From an uncultured Actinomyces sp. (GTDB lineage Bacteria > Actinomycetota > Actinomycetes > Actinomycetales > Actinomycetaceae), in assembly GCA_915063485.1 (NCBI GenBank), contig CAJZDJ010000036.1, forward strand, positions 1 through 18,359: a stretch of DNA of 18,359 bases, in the 5' to 3' direction. Below, in pieces: positions 6,161-14,110 of the stretch (within the stretch, counting starts at the first letter, position 1; every line of letters starts with the position of its first letter). A program made the translations under genes and the position numbers. The notes beneath the pieces are model-generated. The model was not told where the DNA came from and made no database searches. It worked only from the letters and a program-made list of their open reading frames with translations.

Positions 6161-8473
6161 CTAATGTTTTAGCGAGTAACGCTCATAAATAGCCCGAATA
6201 GGGGCTGGTGACCACCAGTTCCAACGCCCTAGCAAGGTCATAGTGGCGGGCACCAACGCCATACGTACCAGCGTGGCGTCAACTAACACGATCAGCGCCA
6301 AAGTAAGCCCGATTTCTTTAATCACCAGCATCTGGCCACCCACAAAACCTAGGAATACTGCGGTCATAATGGCTGCCGCTGAGGTAATAATGCGGCCAGA
6401 ACGCTGCAAACCTCGCTCAACAGCTAGATCATTATCGCCGGTAGCATCCCAAAATTCTTTGATGCGTCCTAGCAGGAATACTTCATAATCCATAGCCAGG
6501 CCAAAGCCAAACACAATGGCTACTACCATCACATAGCTTTCCATGCCTCCGATGGGGGTAAATCCCAATAGGGAAGCGCCGTGACCGCCCTGGAAAATCC
6601 AGGTGGCCAGGCCCAGTGAAGCAGCTAAAGAGAGCGAGTTAATCAGCACGGCCTTAATGGGTACAAGCAGTGAGCCGGTCATTAAGAACAGCAAAACAAA
6701 GATTGCCCCCAACACCAGTGGTACCAGCCAGGGTAGTGAGGAGATAACCGAGGAACCAAAATCTACCTGGATAGCCGCCTGGCCGGTGATCCACAGCTGG
6801 CTGGGGGCATTTAGAGCGCGAATATCTACAACTGCCCGCTCGGCGCTACGCGAACCGGCAGTGCCTTTAAGTTCTAGGTAAGCCACGGTGTAATCACCGG
6901 CAGTGGTCACACCGTGTATCTTCTGTACATCGGCAACCTGGGATACTTCAGTTTTAATGAAGTTAGCCTGTTTGGCGCTGTTACCGTACATGATTAAAGT
7001 GGCGTCGTTACTTAAAGAATCGGGATACTGCTGTTTTAGGGTTTGCAAATAGGCGTATTGGGAGCCATTGCGCGGTAAAAGATCAGTGCCAGAGTTAAGC
7101 AGGTGCAATTCACCCAGTGGCACACACATAGCTCCTAGCGCCGCTACGCAGGCAACTAGTACATACCAGGGGTAGCGGTGCACCCACCGAGCCAGACGTG
7201 AAAAGATACCCTCAGTGGAAGAAACATCAGCGATACGTGCTTGTAGCTTACCCAGCACCGGTACGCGCTGTAGCCAGGAGGGAATAAGGGCGCGCGTACC
7301 CAAATAGAGCAGCAGCGCGGGCACCAAAGTCAGCGCCGCCGCTACCGCAATGAGGGTTACAAACAGCCCACCTACACCAATAGAGCTGAGCAGGGTGGGC
7401 GGCATTAGGGCTAGACCTAGCAAACCAATAGCTACCGTTACTGCAGAGAACAAAATGGTTCTACCGGCACTAACCATAGTTAGACGCACTGCCTGGGCAG
7501 GCAGGGAAGCATTGCGGGCGCGGCGCTGTTGAAAGGCTGCCTGAATGGACACGCCTGCAGCGGGAGTTTCATCATTAGCTAGCTTTTCAGCTAGTCGGCC
7601 TAGTTCTTCACGGTAGCGGGAGGTAAATAGCAGCCCATAGTCAATGGATAGGCCCAGGCCAATTACCGTAACAATGTTGAGCACACTGGATTCAATATCG
7701 ACCAGGTAGCTAAGGCCCCATAGGCTACCTAGCGCAGCGCAGATAGATACTAATGCGCCTGCTAGCGGCATACCGGCCAGCATAAAACCGCCAAAAACCA
7801 ACACCATGATCAGCAAGGCCAGAGGCAATACCAGCAGCTCTCCGGCGCGCATATCGCGCGAAACCTGAGCAACTAGCTCCTGGTTAATAATGGCTTGGTC
7901 GGAGACTGTGCCAGCAGCATTGGGGGATACTGCACGTAGTTCCTGGGGTACTCGCGCCAGGCGCCGTTCCACATCTTTACGTGAAGTATCAAAGGCAGCT
8001 TTCGCATCAGCATTTTTAGTGATGTCTTTACCCGGTTCAGGCGAGATAGTTACGGAAAGTAAAAATCCCTGCTTGTTGCGGGCCATCAGTTTGCTAGCAG
8101 CCGGGTTAGCTAGCTTGCCGGGTAGTACAAAGGGATCTACCACGGCGCCGTCACCAACGCGGGCAATTAGCTCCTTGTGAACTGGAGCCAAGGCATTATC
8201 AACCTTGGTGGCAGTGGCTGAATCGGCCAGGTTAACCCCGGTTACTAGCAGGGTAATTTCTACCGATTGGCCAGTTAAAGTGTTTAGGACCTGCTGGCCT
8301 TCATCGGAAGATGAGCCAGGAATAGAGCCCTGGGAAGTTTTAAGGCGATCAAAAATTGACTGGCCGCCTAAGCCTGAAAGTGAAGTAAGTAGTAACAGCG
8401 CTGCCAGCGCGGCCCAAATCACGAGAGTTAGACGCGGACGACGGATAACCTTGGTTGCTAGGGCGTCAAACAT
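6161..8473 (-). CDS. MMPL-family (RND superfamily) membrane transporter
   Basis: A 770-residue inner-membrane protein with the twofold RND/MMPL layout. TM1 (~16-35) is followed by an extracytoplasmic domain (~37-210) and a cluster of five TM helices, then TM7 (~438-455), a second external domain (~456-580) and a last TM cluster. Each half has the Asp-Tyr pair of the MmpL proton pathway: LSIDYGLL (Asp ~278) and LAMDYEVF (Asp ~662). Relatives export lipids or drugs using the proton motive force. Mycobacterial MmpL3 moves trehalose monomycolate, but nothing here indicates mycolic acids, so the substrate is unknown. The start MFDALATK at 8471-8473 is chosen because an upstream extension would overlap the divergent rarA start. 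A -10-like GATAAT lies 6 nt before this ATG, suggesting a leaderless mRNA. Confidence 0.92.
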   Translation of the reverse strand: MFDALATKVIRRPRLTLVIWAALAALLLLTSLSGLGGQSIFDRLKTSQGSIPGSSSDEGQQVLNTLTGQSVEITLLVTGVNLADSATATKVDNALAPVHKELIARVGDGAVVDPFVLPGKLANPAASKLMARNKQGFLLSVTISPEPGKDITKNADAKAAFDTSRKDVERRLARVPQELRAVSPNAAGTVSDQAIINQELVAQVSRDMRAGELLVLPLALLIMVLVFGGFMLAGMPLAGALVSICAALGSLWGLSYLVDIESSVLNIVTVIGLGLSIDYGLLFTSRYREELGRLAEKLANDETPAAGVSIQAAFQQRRARNASLPAQAVRLTMVSAGRTILFSAVTVAIGLLGLALMPPTLLSSIGVGGLFVTLIAVAAALTLVPALLLYLGTRALIPSWLQRVPVLGKLQARIADVSSTEGIFSRLARWVHRYPWYVLVACVAALGAMCVPLGELHLLNSGTDLLPRNGSQYAYLQTLKQQYPDSLSNDATLIMYGNSAKQANFIKTEVSQVADVQKIHGVTTAGDYTVAYLELKGTAGSRSAERAVVDIRALNAPSQLWITGQAAIQVDFGSSVISSLPWLVPLVLGAIFVLLFLMTGSLLVPIKAVLINSLSLAASLGLATWIFQGGHGASLLGFTPIGGMESYVMVVAIVFGFGLAMDYEVFLLGRIKEFWDATGDNDLAVERGLQRSGRIITSAAAIMTAVFLGFVGGQMLVIKEIGLTLALIVLVDATLVRMALVPATMTLLGRWNWWSPAPIRAIYERYSLKH

Positions 8474-8479
8474 GGCGTA

Positions 8480-8485
8480 ATTATC
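8480..8485 (-). promoter_or_regulatory. Candidate -10 hexamer for the MMPL gene (leaderless)
   Basis: On the minus strand GATAAT (5 of 6 matches to TATAAT) ends 6 nt before the ATG of the transporter. The 29-nt gap to the divergent rarA start leaves no room for a normal 5' leader, and no Shine-Dalgarno sequence is present. The -35 would fall within the first codons of rarA, where no good match is seen. Confidence 0.5.
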
Positions 8486-8490
8486 GCAGA

Positions 8491-8496
8491 TATACT
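8491..8496 (+). promoter_or_regulatory. Candidate -10 hexamer for rarA (leaderless)
   Basis: TATACT (5 of 6 matches to TATAAT) ends 6 nt before the rarA ATG at 8503, mirroring the arrangement on the opposite strand. Only 5 nt separate the two -10 elements. The corresponding -35 would lie over the start codon of the MMPL gene; no consensus -35 is apparent. Confidence 0.5.
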
Positions 8497-8502
8497 GCTT
8501 AT

Positions 8503-9990
8503 ATGGACCTTTTCGAGGCAGCAAACAGTGACGAATCCGGTCTAAGCATTGACCCCCGTGCCCCGTTAGCGGTCCGCATGCGTCCGCGTAGCTTGGATGA
8601 GTTGGTGGGGCAAAGTCACCTGTTGACGCCGGGATCTCCGCTGCGGCGTCTAATTGGCGGTGGGCGTGGGGTAACTAGCTCAGTTATTTTATTTGGTCCG
8701 CCTGGAACCGGTAAAACCACCCTGGCTTATTTGGTGGCGCGCGCCCATAATCGTCGTTTTGTGGAGCTGTCGGCGGTCAGTGCCGGGGTTAAGGAGGTTC
8801 GCGCCGTCGTCGATCAAGCCCGCCACGCCCTATCGGTAAGTGGCCAGGAGACGGTGCTATTTATTGATGAGGTGCACCGTTTTTCGCGTTCGCAGCAAGA
8901 CTCGCTGCTACCGGCGGTGGAAAATCGTTGGGTTACGTTGATTGCGGCTACCACTGAAAACCCGTCCTTCTCAGTAGTGGCTCCTTTGCTTTCGCGTTCA
9001 CTGCTGCTAACTTTGCAGCCTTTGGATGGGCAGGATATTGCGGCTTTGGTGCGTCGGGCACTTAGTGATCCGCGCGGTTACGCCTGCAGGGTAGCTATCG
9101 ACGACGACGCCCTGGCCCAGTTGGTGCGTTTGGCCGGTAATGATGCGCGTAAGGCCTTAACCGTGTTGGAGGCAGCGGCACAGAGCCTGCTTGACGGTGA
9201 TGCCTTGGTTGACGCGGGGGCTTTTGATGACGGCGGGGCCGCTTTAGAAGCTGAAACCACACCCAAGGCTGGCGGCGCGACAGAGAAGCAAAAGGCACAA
9301 GCAAAACAACCCCTAGACGCTGTCAAGCAATCTAAAGTGCTCAAACCAGAGGTTCCAGTAATTACGGTCAGCACTATTGAGCAAGCCGCAGATATTGCCG
9401 CTGTGCGCTATGACCGCAGCGGTGACCAGCACTATGACGTGGCCAGCGCCTTCATTAAATCTATGCGCGGCTCAGATGTTGACGCCGCCATCCACTACCT
9501 GGCTCGCATGATTGCAGCGGGGGAGGACCCGCGCTTTATCGCCCGGCGCGTGGTGATAGCCGCCAGCGAAGATGTGGGCATGGCTGACCCTAGCGTGCTA
9601 GCCACGGCCAGCGCCGCCATGAGCGCGGTAGCCCAAATTGGTATGCCCGAAGCCCGCATTATTTTGGCCCAAGCGGTTATTGCGGTGGCTAGCGCACCTA
9701 AATCAAATGCCGCCTACCTGGCTATTGATAGGGCCTTGGCAGACGTGCGGGCAGGAAATATTGGGCAGGTGCCCGCACATTTGCGTGACGCCCACTACGC
9801 CGGAGCCCAAAAACTAGGCCACGGCACAGACTATAAATACGCCCACGATTACCCCCACTCAGTAGCTGCCCAGGAGTATTTACCTGAGGAACTGCGCGGC
9901 AAACGCTACTACCAACCTACCCGCAATGGTTTTGAGGATCTGCTCACAACCAGACTGGAAAAGGTGCGCGATTTACTAGGAAGAGGCTAA
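8503..9990 (+). CDS. rarA: Replication-associated recombination protein A (RarA/MgsA-type AAA+ ATPase)
   Basis: A AAA+ ATPase of the clamp-loader/RuvB-like class that acts at stalled replication forks. The 495-residue product has [13 protein letters not shown] at the start, Walker A GPPGTGKT (~65-72), Walker [10 protein letters not shown] (~119-127) and the sensor region AATTENPSF. The C-terminal helical oligomerisation domain holds [19 protein letters not shown] and SEDVGMADP. An Ala/Lys/Gln-rich, low-complexity stretch of ~45 residues (~237-283) lies between the AAA+ lid and that C-terminal domain; it explains why the protein is longer than typical family members (about 430-450). ATG 8503 is preferred over the in-frame start at 8455, which lies inside the divergent gene and adds non-conserved residues. 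It is the first gene of the conserved rarA-rpsD-alaS neighbourhood. Confidence 0.95.
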   Translation: MDLFEAANSDESGLSIDPRAPLAVRMRPRSLDELVGQSHLLTPGSPLRRLIGGGRGVTSSVILFGPPGTGKTTLAYLVARAHNRRFVELSAVSAGVKEVRAVVDQARHALSVSGQETVLFIDEVHRFSRSQQDSLLPAVENRWVTLIAATTENPSFSVVAPLLSRSLLLTLQPLDGQDIAALVRRALSDPRGYACRVAIDDDALAQLVRLAGNDARKALTVLEAAAQSLLDGDALVDAGAFDDGGAALEAETTPKAGGATEKQKAQAKQPLDAVKQSKVLKPEVPVITVSTIEQAADIAAVRYDRSGDQHYDVASAFIKSMRGSDVDAAIHYLARMIAAGEDPRFIARRVVIAASEDVGMADPSVLATASAAMSAVAQIGMPEARIILAQAVIAVASAPKSNAAYLAIDRALADVRAGNIGQVPAHLRDAHYAGAQKLGHGTDYKYAHDYPHSVAAQEYLPEELRGKRYYQPTRNGFEDLLTTRLEKVRDLLGRG

Positions 9991-10132
9991 TCTTTAACGG
10001 TTGTCTGCTTTTGTGTAGGCAATTCCTGGGGTCATAGCCGCAAGGTCGACCCCGCGCCGCTAGAGCAACCCTTTGCATGCGGCGTGCCTAGTAAAAACGG
10101 GCCTATCGGCCCCCTAACAGGAAGAGAAAAAC
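9991..10132 (+). promoter_or_regulatory. Structured rpsD leader, candidate S4 autoregulatory region
   Basis: The 142 nt before rpsD contain three successive potential stem-loops. The first is GGGGTC/GACCCC (10028-10033 with 10048-10053). The second has outer arms CGCCGC/GCGGCG (10055-10060 with 10079-10084) and an inner GCAA/TTGC stem (10065-10068 with 10073-10076). The third is GGGCC/GGCCC with a TATC loop (10099-10112), just before the Shine-Dalgarno AGGAAGAG at 10119-10126. S4 represses its own operon through mRNA structure in E. coli and Bacillus, so an analogous role is plausible. The first hairpin could instead terminate rarA. No specific known RNA motif is recognised. Confidence 0.4.
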
Positions 10133-10756
10133 ATGTCTGTTTCTCGCTCTCGCCGTCAGGTGCGCCTGTCTCGCGCCCTGGGTATTCCGCTAACCCCCAA
10201 GGCCGTACGTTACTTCGAGAAGCGTCCTTACGGCCCCGGTGAGCACGGCCGCGCCCGTCGTCGCGCCGAGTCCGACTACGCCGTACGTCTGAAGGAAAAG
10301 CAGCGTCTGCGCGCCCAGTACGGTATCCGTGAGGCCCAGCTGCAGCGAGTCTTCCAGGAAGCTCGTCGCGAAAAGGGTCTGACCGGTGAGTCCCTGGTCG
10401 AGCTGCTGGAAATGCGCCTAGACGCCCTGGTGCTGCGCGCCGGCTTTGCCCGCACCATCGCCCAGGCCCGTCAGGACGTTGTGCACCGCCACATCATGGT
10501 TGACGGCAAGATCGTTGACCGTCCTTCCTTCCGCGTAAAGCCCGGTCAGGTTATCCAGGTTCGCCCCCGCAGCCAGGTTATGGTCCCCTTCCAGGTGGCC
10601 GCTGCTGGTACCCACCGCGACGTGCTGCCCGAGGTACCTCAGTACCTGAACGTTGAGCTGGAGAAGCTAACCGCTACCCTGGTGCGTCGCCCCAAGCGTG
10701 ACGAAGTTCCCGTCACCTGTGACGTGCAGATGGTGGTTGAGTACTACTCTCGCTGA
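10133..10756 (+). CDS. rpsD: 30S ribosomal protein S4 (zinc-free type)
   Basis: Primary 16S rRNA-binding protein that nucleates assembly of the 30S body. At 207 residues it has the usual length. The start SRSRRQVRLSRALGIPLTPK closely follows the Streptomyces form of S4. No N-terminal Cys cluster is present, so this is the C-minus (zinc-independent) version. It also contains KRPYGPGEHGRARRR, and an S4 RNA-binding domain at ~95-158 including RLDALVLRAGFARTIAQARQ. It ends in VVEYYSR, the near-invariant S4 C-terminus. The ATG has an AGGAAGAG Shine-Dalgarno 6 nt upstream. Here the gene is outside the alpha operon (rpsM-rpsK-rpoA), beside rarA and alaS as in Streptomyces, and is flanked by a structured leader and its own terminator, so it is likely regulated independently. 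Confidence 0.97.
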   Translation: MSVSRSRRQVRLSRALGIPLTPKAVRYFEKRPYGPGEHGRARRRAESDYAVRLKEKQRLRAQYGIREAQLQRVFQEARREKGLTGESLVELLEMRLDALVLRAGFARTIAQARQDVVHRHIMVDGKIVDRPSFRVKPGQVIQVRPRSQVMVPFQVAAAGTHRDVLPEVPQYLNVELEKLTATLVRRPKRDEVPVTCDVQMVVEYYSR

Positions 10757-10772
10757 GTTTAATCTTTCACTT

Positions 10773-10810
10773 ATGCGATGCCCCGGATCTGATGGTTCGG
10801 GGCATCGTAT
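10773..10810 (+). terminator. rpsD terminator hairpin
   Basis: A 10-bp perfect stem CGATGCCCCG/CGGGGCATCG (10776-10785 with 10798-10807), extended by a G-U pair and two A-T pairs to 10773 and 10810, encloses a 12-nt loop. It begins 16 nt after the rpsD stop. A short T-rich stretch (GTTTCG) follows. It separates rpsD from alaS. Confidence 0.75.
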
Positions 10811-10835
10811 GTTTCGCGCTAATCTTGTAATAACT

Positions 10836-10858
10836 ATGGTTGGTTTGAGCCCAACCAT
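10836..10858 (+). other. Hairpin in the alaS leader
   Basis: ATGGTTGG (10836-10843) and CCAACCAT (10851-10858) form an 8-bp stem with the loop TTTGAGC, followed by TTTACC. It lies 44 nt before the alaS start, downstream of the rpsD terminator. It may be a second terminator or a leader element of alaS; the sequence does not decide. Confidence 0.5.
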
Positions 10859-10902
10859 TTACCCTGTCCGACGCCCTCAGGGGCATAAAACCTTAGGTTC
10901 TC

Positions 10903-13635
10903 ATGCGCACTAGCGAAATCCGCACTCGTTGGATCGACTACTTTGCTGCCAATGGACACGAAATTCGTCCGTCGGTTCCGCTAATTTCTCCCGATCCCTC
11001 AATTCTGTTCACCATTGCGGGTATGGTGCCCTTTATTCCTTACATTGTGGGCACTGAGCCGGCACCTTGGCCGCGTGCCGCTAGCGTGCAAAAGTGCATC
11101 CGTACTAACGACATTGACAATGTCGGTAAGACCACGCGTCACGGTACCTTCTTCCAGATGAACGGTAACTTCTCCTTCGGTGACTACTTCAAGGAGGGGG
11201 CCATTAACTATGCGTGGGACCTGCTAACTGGTTCCCAGGCTGAAGGTAAGTACGGTCTAGATGGTGATCGTTTCTGGGTAACTATCTGGGATGAAGACCA
11301 GGTTGCCTTTGACGTGCTTACCCGTCAGATTGGTATTGACCCCGCACACATTGTGCGTTTGCCGCGTAAAGAGAACTTCTGGGACACCGGCCAGCCCGGC
11401 CCTGCCGGCCCTTGCGCTGAGTGGCACTATGACCGTGGCCCGGCTTATGGCCCTGAGGCTGTAGGTGGCACTGTTGACCCCGGTGGTGACCGCTACCTTG
11501 AGGTGTGGAACCTGGTATTTGACCAGTACCTGCGTGGCGAGGGCACGGGTAAGGACTACCCGCTGCTAGGCGAACTGGACAAGAAGTGCATTGATACCGG
11601 CGCTGGCTTGGAGCGTTTGGCCTTTGTTATGCAGGACAAGGCCAATATGTACGAGATCGACGAGGTTTACCCGGTAATTGCCGCCGCTGAGCGTATGTCT
11701 GGCAAGACCTACGGTAAGGGCGGGGCGGTAGAGCCCAAGCACGGCTCTGAGGCTGAGATTCGCGCCTACTGGGATGACGTATCTATGCGCGTGGTGGCTG
11801 ACCACGTACGTAGCGCTTTGATGCTGATTGGCGACGGCGTACGTCCGGGTAATGATGGTCGCGGTTACGTACTGCGTCGTCTGATCCGCCGCGCAGTGCG
11901 TTCAATGCGTCTGCTGGGTGTGGACGAGCCCACCCTGCCGCTGCTGCTACCCACCTCGAAGGATGCTATGAAGGCTTCCTACCCTGAGCTGGAAGAAAAC
12001 TTCAAGACCATCTCCGATGTGGCTTACGCCGAGGAAGAGGCCTTTAGGCGCACCCTCAGTGCCGGTACTTTAATCCTGGACACTGCGGTAGCTAACGCTA
12101 AGCAGCAGGCCAAGGGAGCCAAGCCGGTAGTTAGCGGTGAAAGTGCCTTCACCTTGCACGACACCTACGGTTTCCCGATCGACCTGACCCTCGAAATGGC
12201 AGCCGAGCAGGGCGTTAGCGTAGACGAGGCAGGTTTCCGTGCCCTTATGGCCCAGCAGAAGGAGCGCGCCCGCGCCGACGCTCGCGCCAAGAAGGCTGGA
12301 CACACCGATGTGCGTGTATTCCACGAGATCGAAAAGGAACTTGGTGGCGGCTCCACCTTCCTGGGCTACACCGAGAATGCTGCTGAAGCTAAGGTGGCGG
12401 CGCTACTAATTGATGGCCAGCCCCAAGCTGTGGTTAATGCTCCGGCTGAGGTTGAGGTCATTTTGGACCGCACCCCCTTCTATGCGGAGATGGGTGGCCA
12501 GTTAGCTGACCACGGCACCATCCGCGTGGCCGACGGCGCCGTCGTCGAGGTTCACGACGTGCAGGCGCCGCTGCGTGGCCTGTCTGTACACCGTGGCACC
12601 CTAACTGAGGGCACTATCGCGGTTGGCCAGAAGGCTTGGGCTGAAATTGACTCGGTACGCCGTCTAGCGATTGCGCGCGCTCACACCGCCACCCACATGG
12701 TTTATGCGGGTTTGCGCAATGTGGTTTCCCCTGACGCCACCCAGGCCGGTAGCGAGAACTCGCCTAGCCGCCTGCGTTTCGACTTCCGTCACGGCTCGGC
12801 CCTATCTAGCGGCCAGCTGCAAGACATTGAAGGCCTGGTTAACGAGAAGCTAACCCAAGACCTACCAGTCACCACCGAGGTTATGAGCCTAGAGCAGGCC
12901 CGTAACTCTGGCGCTATCGCCCTGTTTGGTGAAAAGTACGGTAACGAGGTGCGCGTAGTAACCATTGGCGACAACTTCGACAAGGAACTATGCGGTGGTA
13001 CCCACGTACCTTCAACCGGTCACCTAGGCCGAGTTGCGGTGCTGTCTGAAGGCTCTATTGGTTCAGGGGTGCGCCGCATTGACGCCCTAGTTGCCGACGG
13101 CGCCTACGAGTTCCAGGCTAAAGAGCACGCTTTGGTTGCTGAGCTATCCGGCCTGGTTGGTGGCCGTAGCGAGGAGCTACCTGAGCGCGTGTCGGCCTTA
13201 CTGGCTAAGCTCAAGGAAGCTGAAAAGCGTATTGCCACCATGGAAACTCAGGCTGCTGGCGTTAAGGCTGGCGAGCTAGCCAACCAGCTGCGTGAGCTAC
13301 CTAATGGCTTGCGTCTAGCTGCGATGGATGCCGGCACGGTTAACAACGCTGATGTTCTGCGCACCATGGTGCTACAGGCCCGCGAGCGTATCGACTCTTC
13401 CATCCCGGCCGTGGTGGCTGTGGCCGGCGTGGCCGGCACCCGCCCGGTAATCGTGGTGGCCACCAACGCCGCTGCCCGTGAGCAGGGAGCTAAGGCTGGC
13501 GCCCTGGTGCGTGTAGCCGCCAAGGTACTTGGTGGCGGCGGCGGTGGTAAGGATGACCTCGCTCAGGGCGGTGGCCAAGATGCCCAGGCGGTGGACAGCG
13601 CCCTCAAGGCTGTAGCACGAGAGCTGGGAGCCTGA
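10903..13635 (+). CDS. alaS: Alanyl-tRNA synthetase
   Basis: Class IIc aminoacyl-tRNA synthetase charging tRNA(Ala). The 910 residues cover the full domain set: the N-terminal catalytic domain (MRTSEIRTRWIDYF, FFQMNGNFSFGDYFKE, CAEWHYDRGP), a helical tRNA-recognition domain, the editing domain, and a C-terminal DHHA1/C-Ala region ending in a Gly-rich GGGGGGKDDLAQGGG segment. The zinc-binding editing-site residues are all present: His594 and His598 in HTATH, and Cys697 and His701 in CGGTH. An editing-competent enzyme that clears Ser- and Gly-tRNA(Ala) is expected. The start MRTSEIR agrees with the family, although the upstream Shine-Dalgarno is weak. ruvX follows after one base and mltG 12 nt after ruvX, so the three form an operon ending at the hairpin near 15340. 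Confidence 0.98.
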   Translation: MRTSEIRTRWIDYFAANGHEIRPSVPLISPDPSILFTIAGMVPFIPYIVGTEPAPWPRAASVQKCIRTNDIDNVGKTTRHGTFFQMNGNFSFGDYFKEGAINYAWDLLTGSQAEGKYGLDGDRFWVTIWDEDQVAFDVLTRQIGIDPAHIVRLPRKENFWDTGQPGPAGPCAEWHYDRGPAYGPEAVGGTVDPGGDRYLEVWNLVFDQYLRGEGTGKDYPLLGELDKKCIDTGAGLERLAFVMQDKANMYEIDEVYPVIAAAERMSGKTYGKGGAVEPKHGSEAEIRAYWDDVSMRVVADHVRSALMLIGDGVRPGNDGRGYVLRRLIRRAVRSMRLLGVDEPTLPLLLPTSKDAMKASYPELEENFKTISDVAYAEEEAFRRTLSAGTLILDTAVANAKQQAKGAKPVVSGESAFTLHDTYGFPIDLTLEMAAEQGVSVDEAGFRALMAQQKERARADARAKKAGHTDVRVFHEIEKELGGGSTFLGYTENAAEAKVAALLIDGQPQAVVNAPAEVEVILDRTPFYAEMGGQLADHGTIRVADGAVVEVHDVQAPLRGLSVHRGTLTEGTIAVGQKAWAEIDSVRRLAIARAHTATHMVYAGLRNVVSPDATQAGSENSPSRLRFDFRHGSALSSGQLQDIEGLVNEKLTQDLPVTTEVMSLEQARNSGAIALFGEKYGNEVRVVTIGDNFDKELCGGTHVPSTGHLGRVAVLSEGSIGSGVRRIDALVADGAYEFQAKEHALVAELSGLVGGRSEELPERVSALLAKLKEAEKRIATMETQAAGVKAGELANQLRELPNGLRLAAMDAGTVNNADVLRTMVLQARERIDSSIPAVVAVAGVAGTRPVIVVATNAAAREQGAKAGALVRVAAKVLGGGGGGKDDLAQGGGQDAQAVDSALKAVARELGA

Positions 13636-13636
13636 A

Positions 13637-14098
13637 CTGCGTAGCGGAGTACGTCTGGCCTTTGACGTAGGCAAAGTACGTATTGGGGTGGCCCGGTGCG
13701 ACCAGAATGCAACTCTGGCCGTACCGGTGACCACCGTTGCCGCCGATAAATACGGCGGAGATATTGATGATGCTGAGGATTTAGTGGAGCAATATGCGCC
13801 CATGGAAATCCTGATCGGGCTGCCGCTGCATCTAAACGGCAAGGAAAGTGCCTCGTCAGAGTATGTACGACAGTGGGCAAATAAACTGGCCCAACGTGTC
13901 CCTAATGTTAGAATTAGGTTGGTTGATGAGCGCTTGACCACAGTTAGTGCCCAGCGCGACCTGCACGAATCAGGTAGATCACAGCGGACTAGTCGGCAGA
14001 TAATTGACCAACAAGCAGCTGTGTGCATCCTTGAGACCGCACTTGAAACGGAACGTTTAACCGGTAAAGCGCCGGGACAGGCGTTACGTCACCCATAA
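13637..14098 (+). CDS. ruvX: RuvX/YqgF-family RNase H-like nuclease, CTG start
   Basis: A small RNase H-fold protein (153 residues) of the YqgF family, implicated in 16S rRNA 5'-end maturation and, as RuvX, in Holliday-junction processing. The predicted active-site residues are present: Asp10 in AFDVGKVRIGVA, Glu98 in LVDERLTT and Asp124 in RQIIDQQAAVCIL; the GLPLHLNG loop is at ~61-68. The first ATG/GTG/TTG in frame is GTG 13688, which would delete the first catalytic strand including Asp10, so it cannot be the start. Between the in-frame stop TAG at 13613 and GTG 13688, the only suitably placed candidate is CTG 13637, with GGGAG at 13626-13630 and a 6-nt spacer. The resulting start (M)RSGVRLAFDVG matches other actinobacterial family members. 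It begins one base after the alaS stop, consistent with translational coupling. Confidence 0.9.
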   Translation: MRSGVRLAFDVGKVRIGVARCDQNATLAVPVTTVAADKYGGDIDDAEDLVEQYAPMEILIGLPLHLNGKESASSEYVRQWANKLAQRVPNVRIRLVDERLTTVSAQRDLHESGRSQRTSRQIIDQQAAVCILETALETERLTGKAPGQALRHP

Positions 14099-14110
14099 GG
14101 AGTTAACCGC

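Noticed and set aside
8455..8502. Earlier in-frame start for rarA (and likewise an extended start for the MMPL gene up to 8524)
   Set aside because: Both extensions run into the opposing gene and add basic, unconserved residues; the inner ATGs fit family N-termini and the -10 spacing.
13563..14028. Minus-strand open frames over ruvX and the alaS end
   Set aside because: They are shadows of the plus-strand operon, with biased composition, no Shine-Dalgarno sequence and no recognisable domain.
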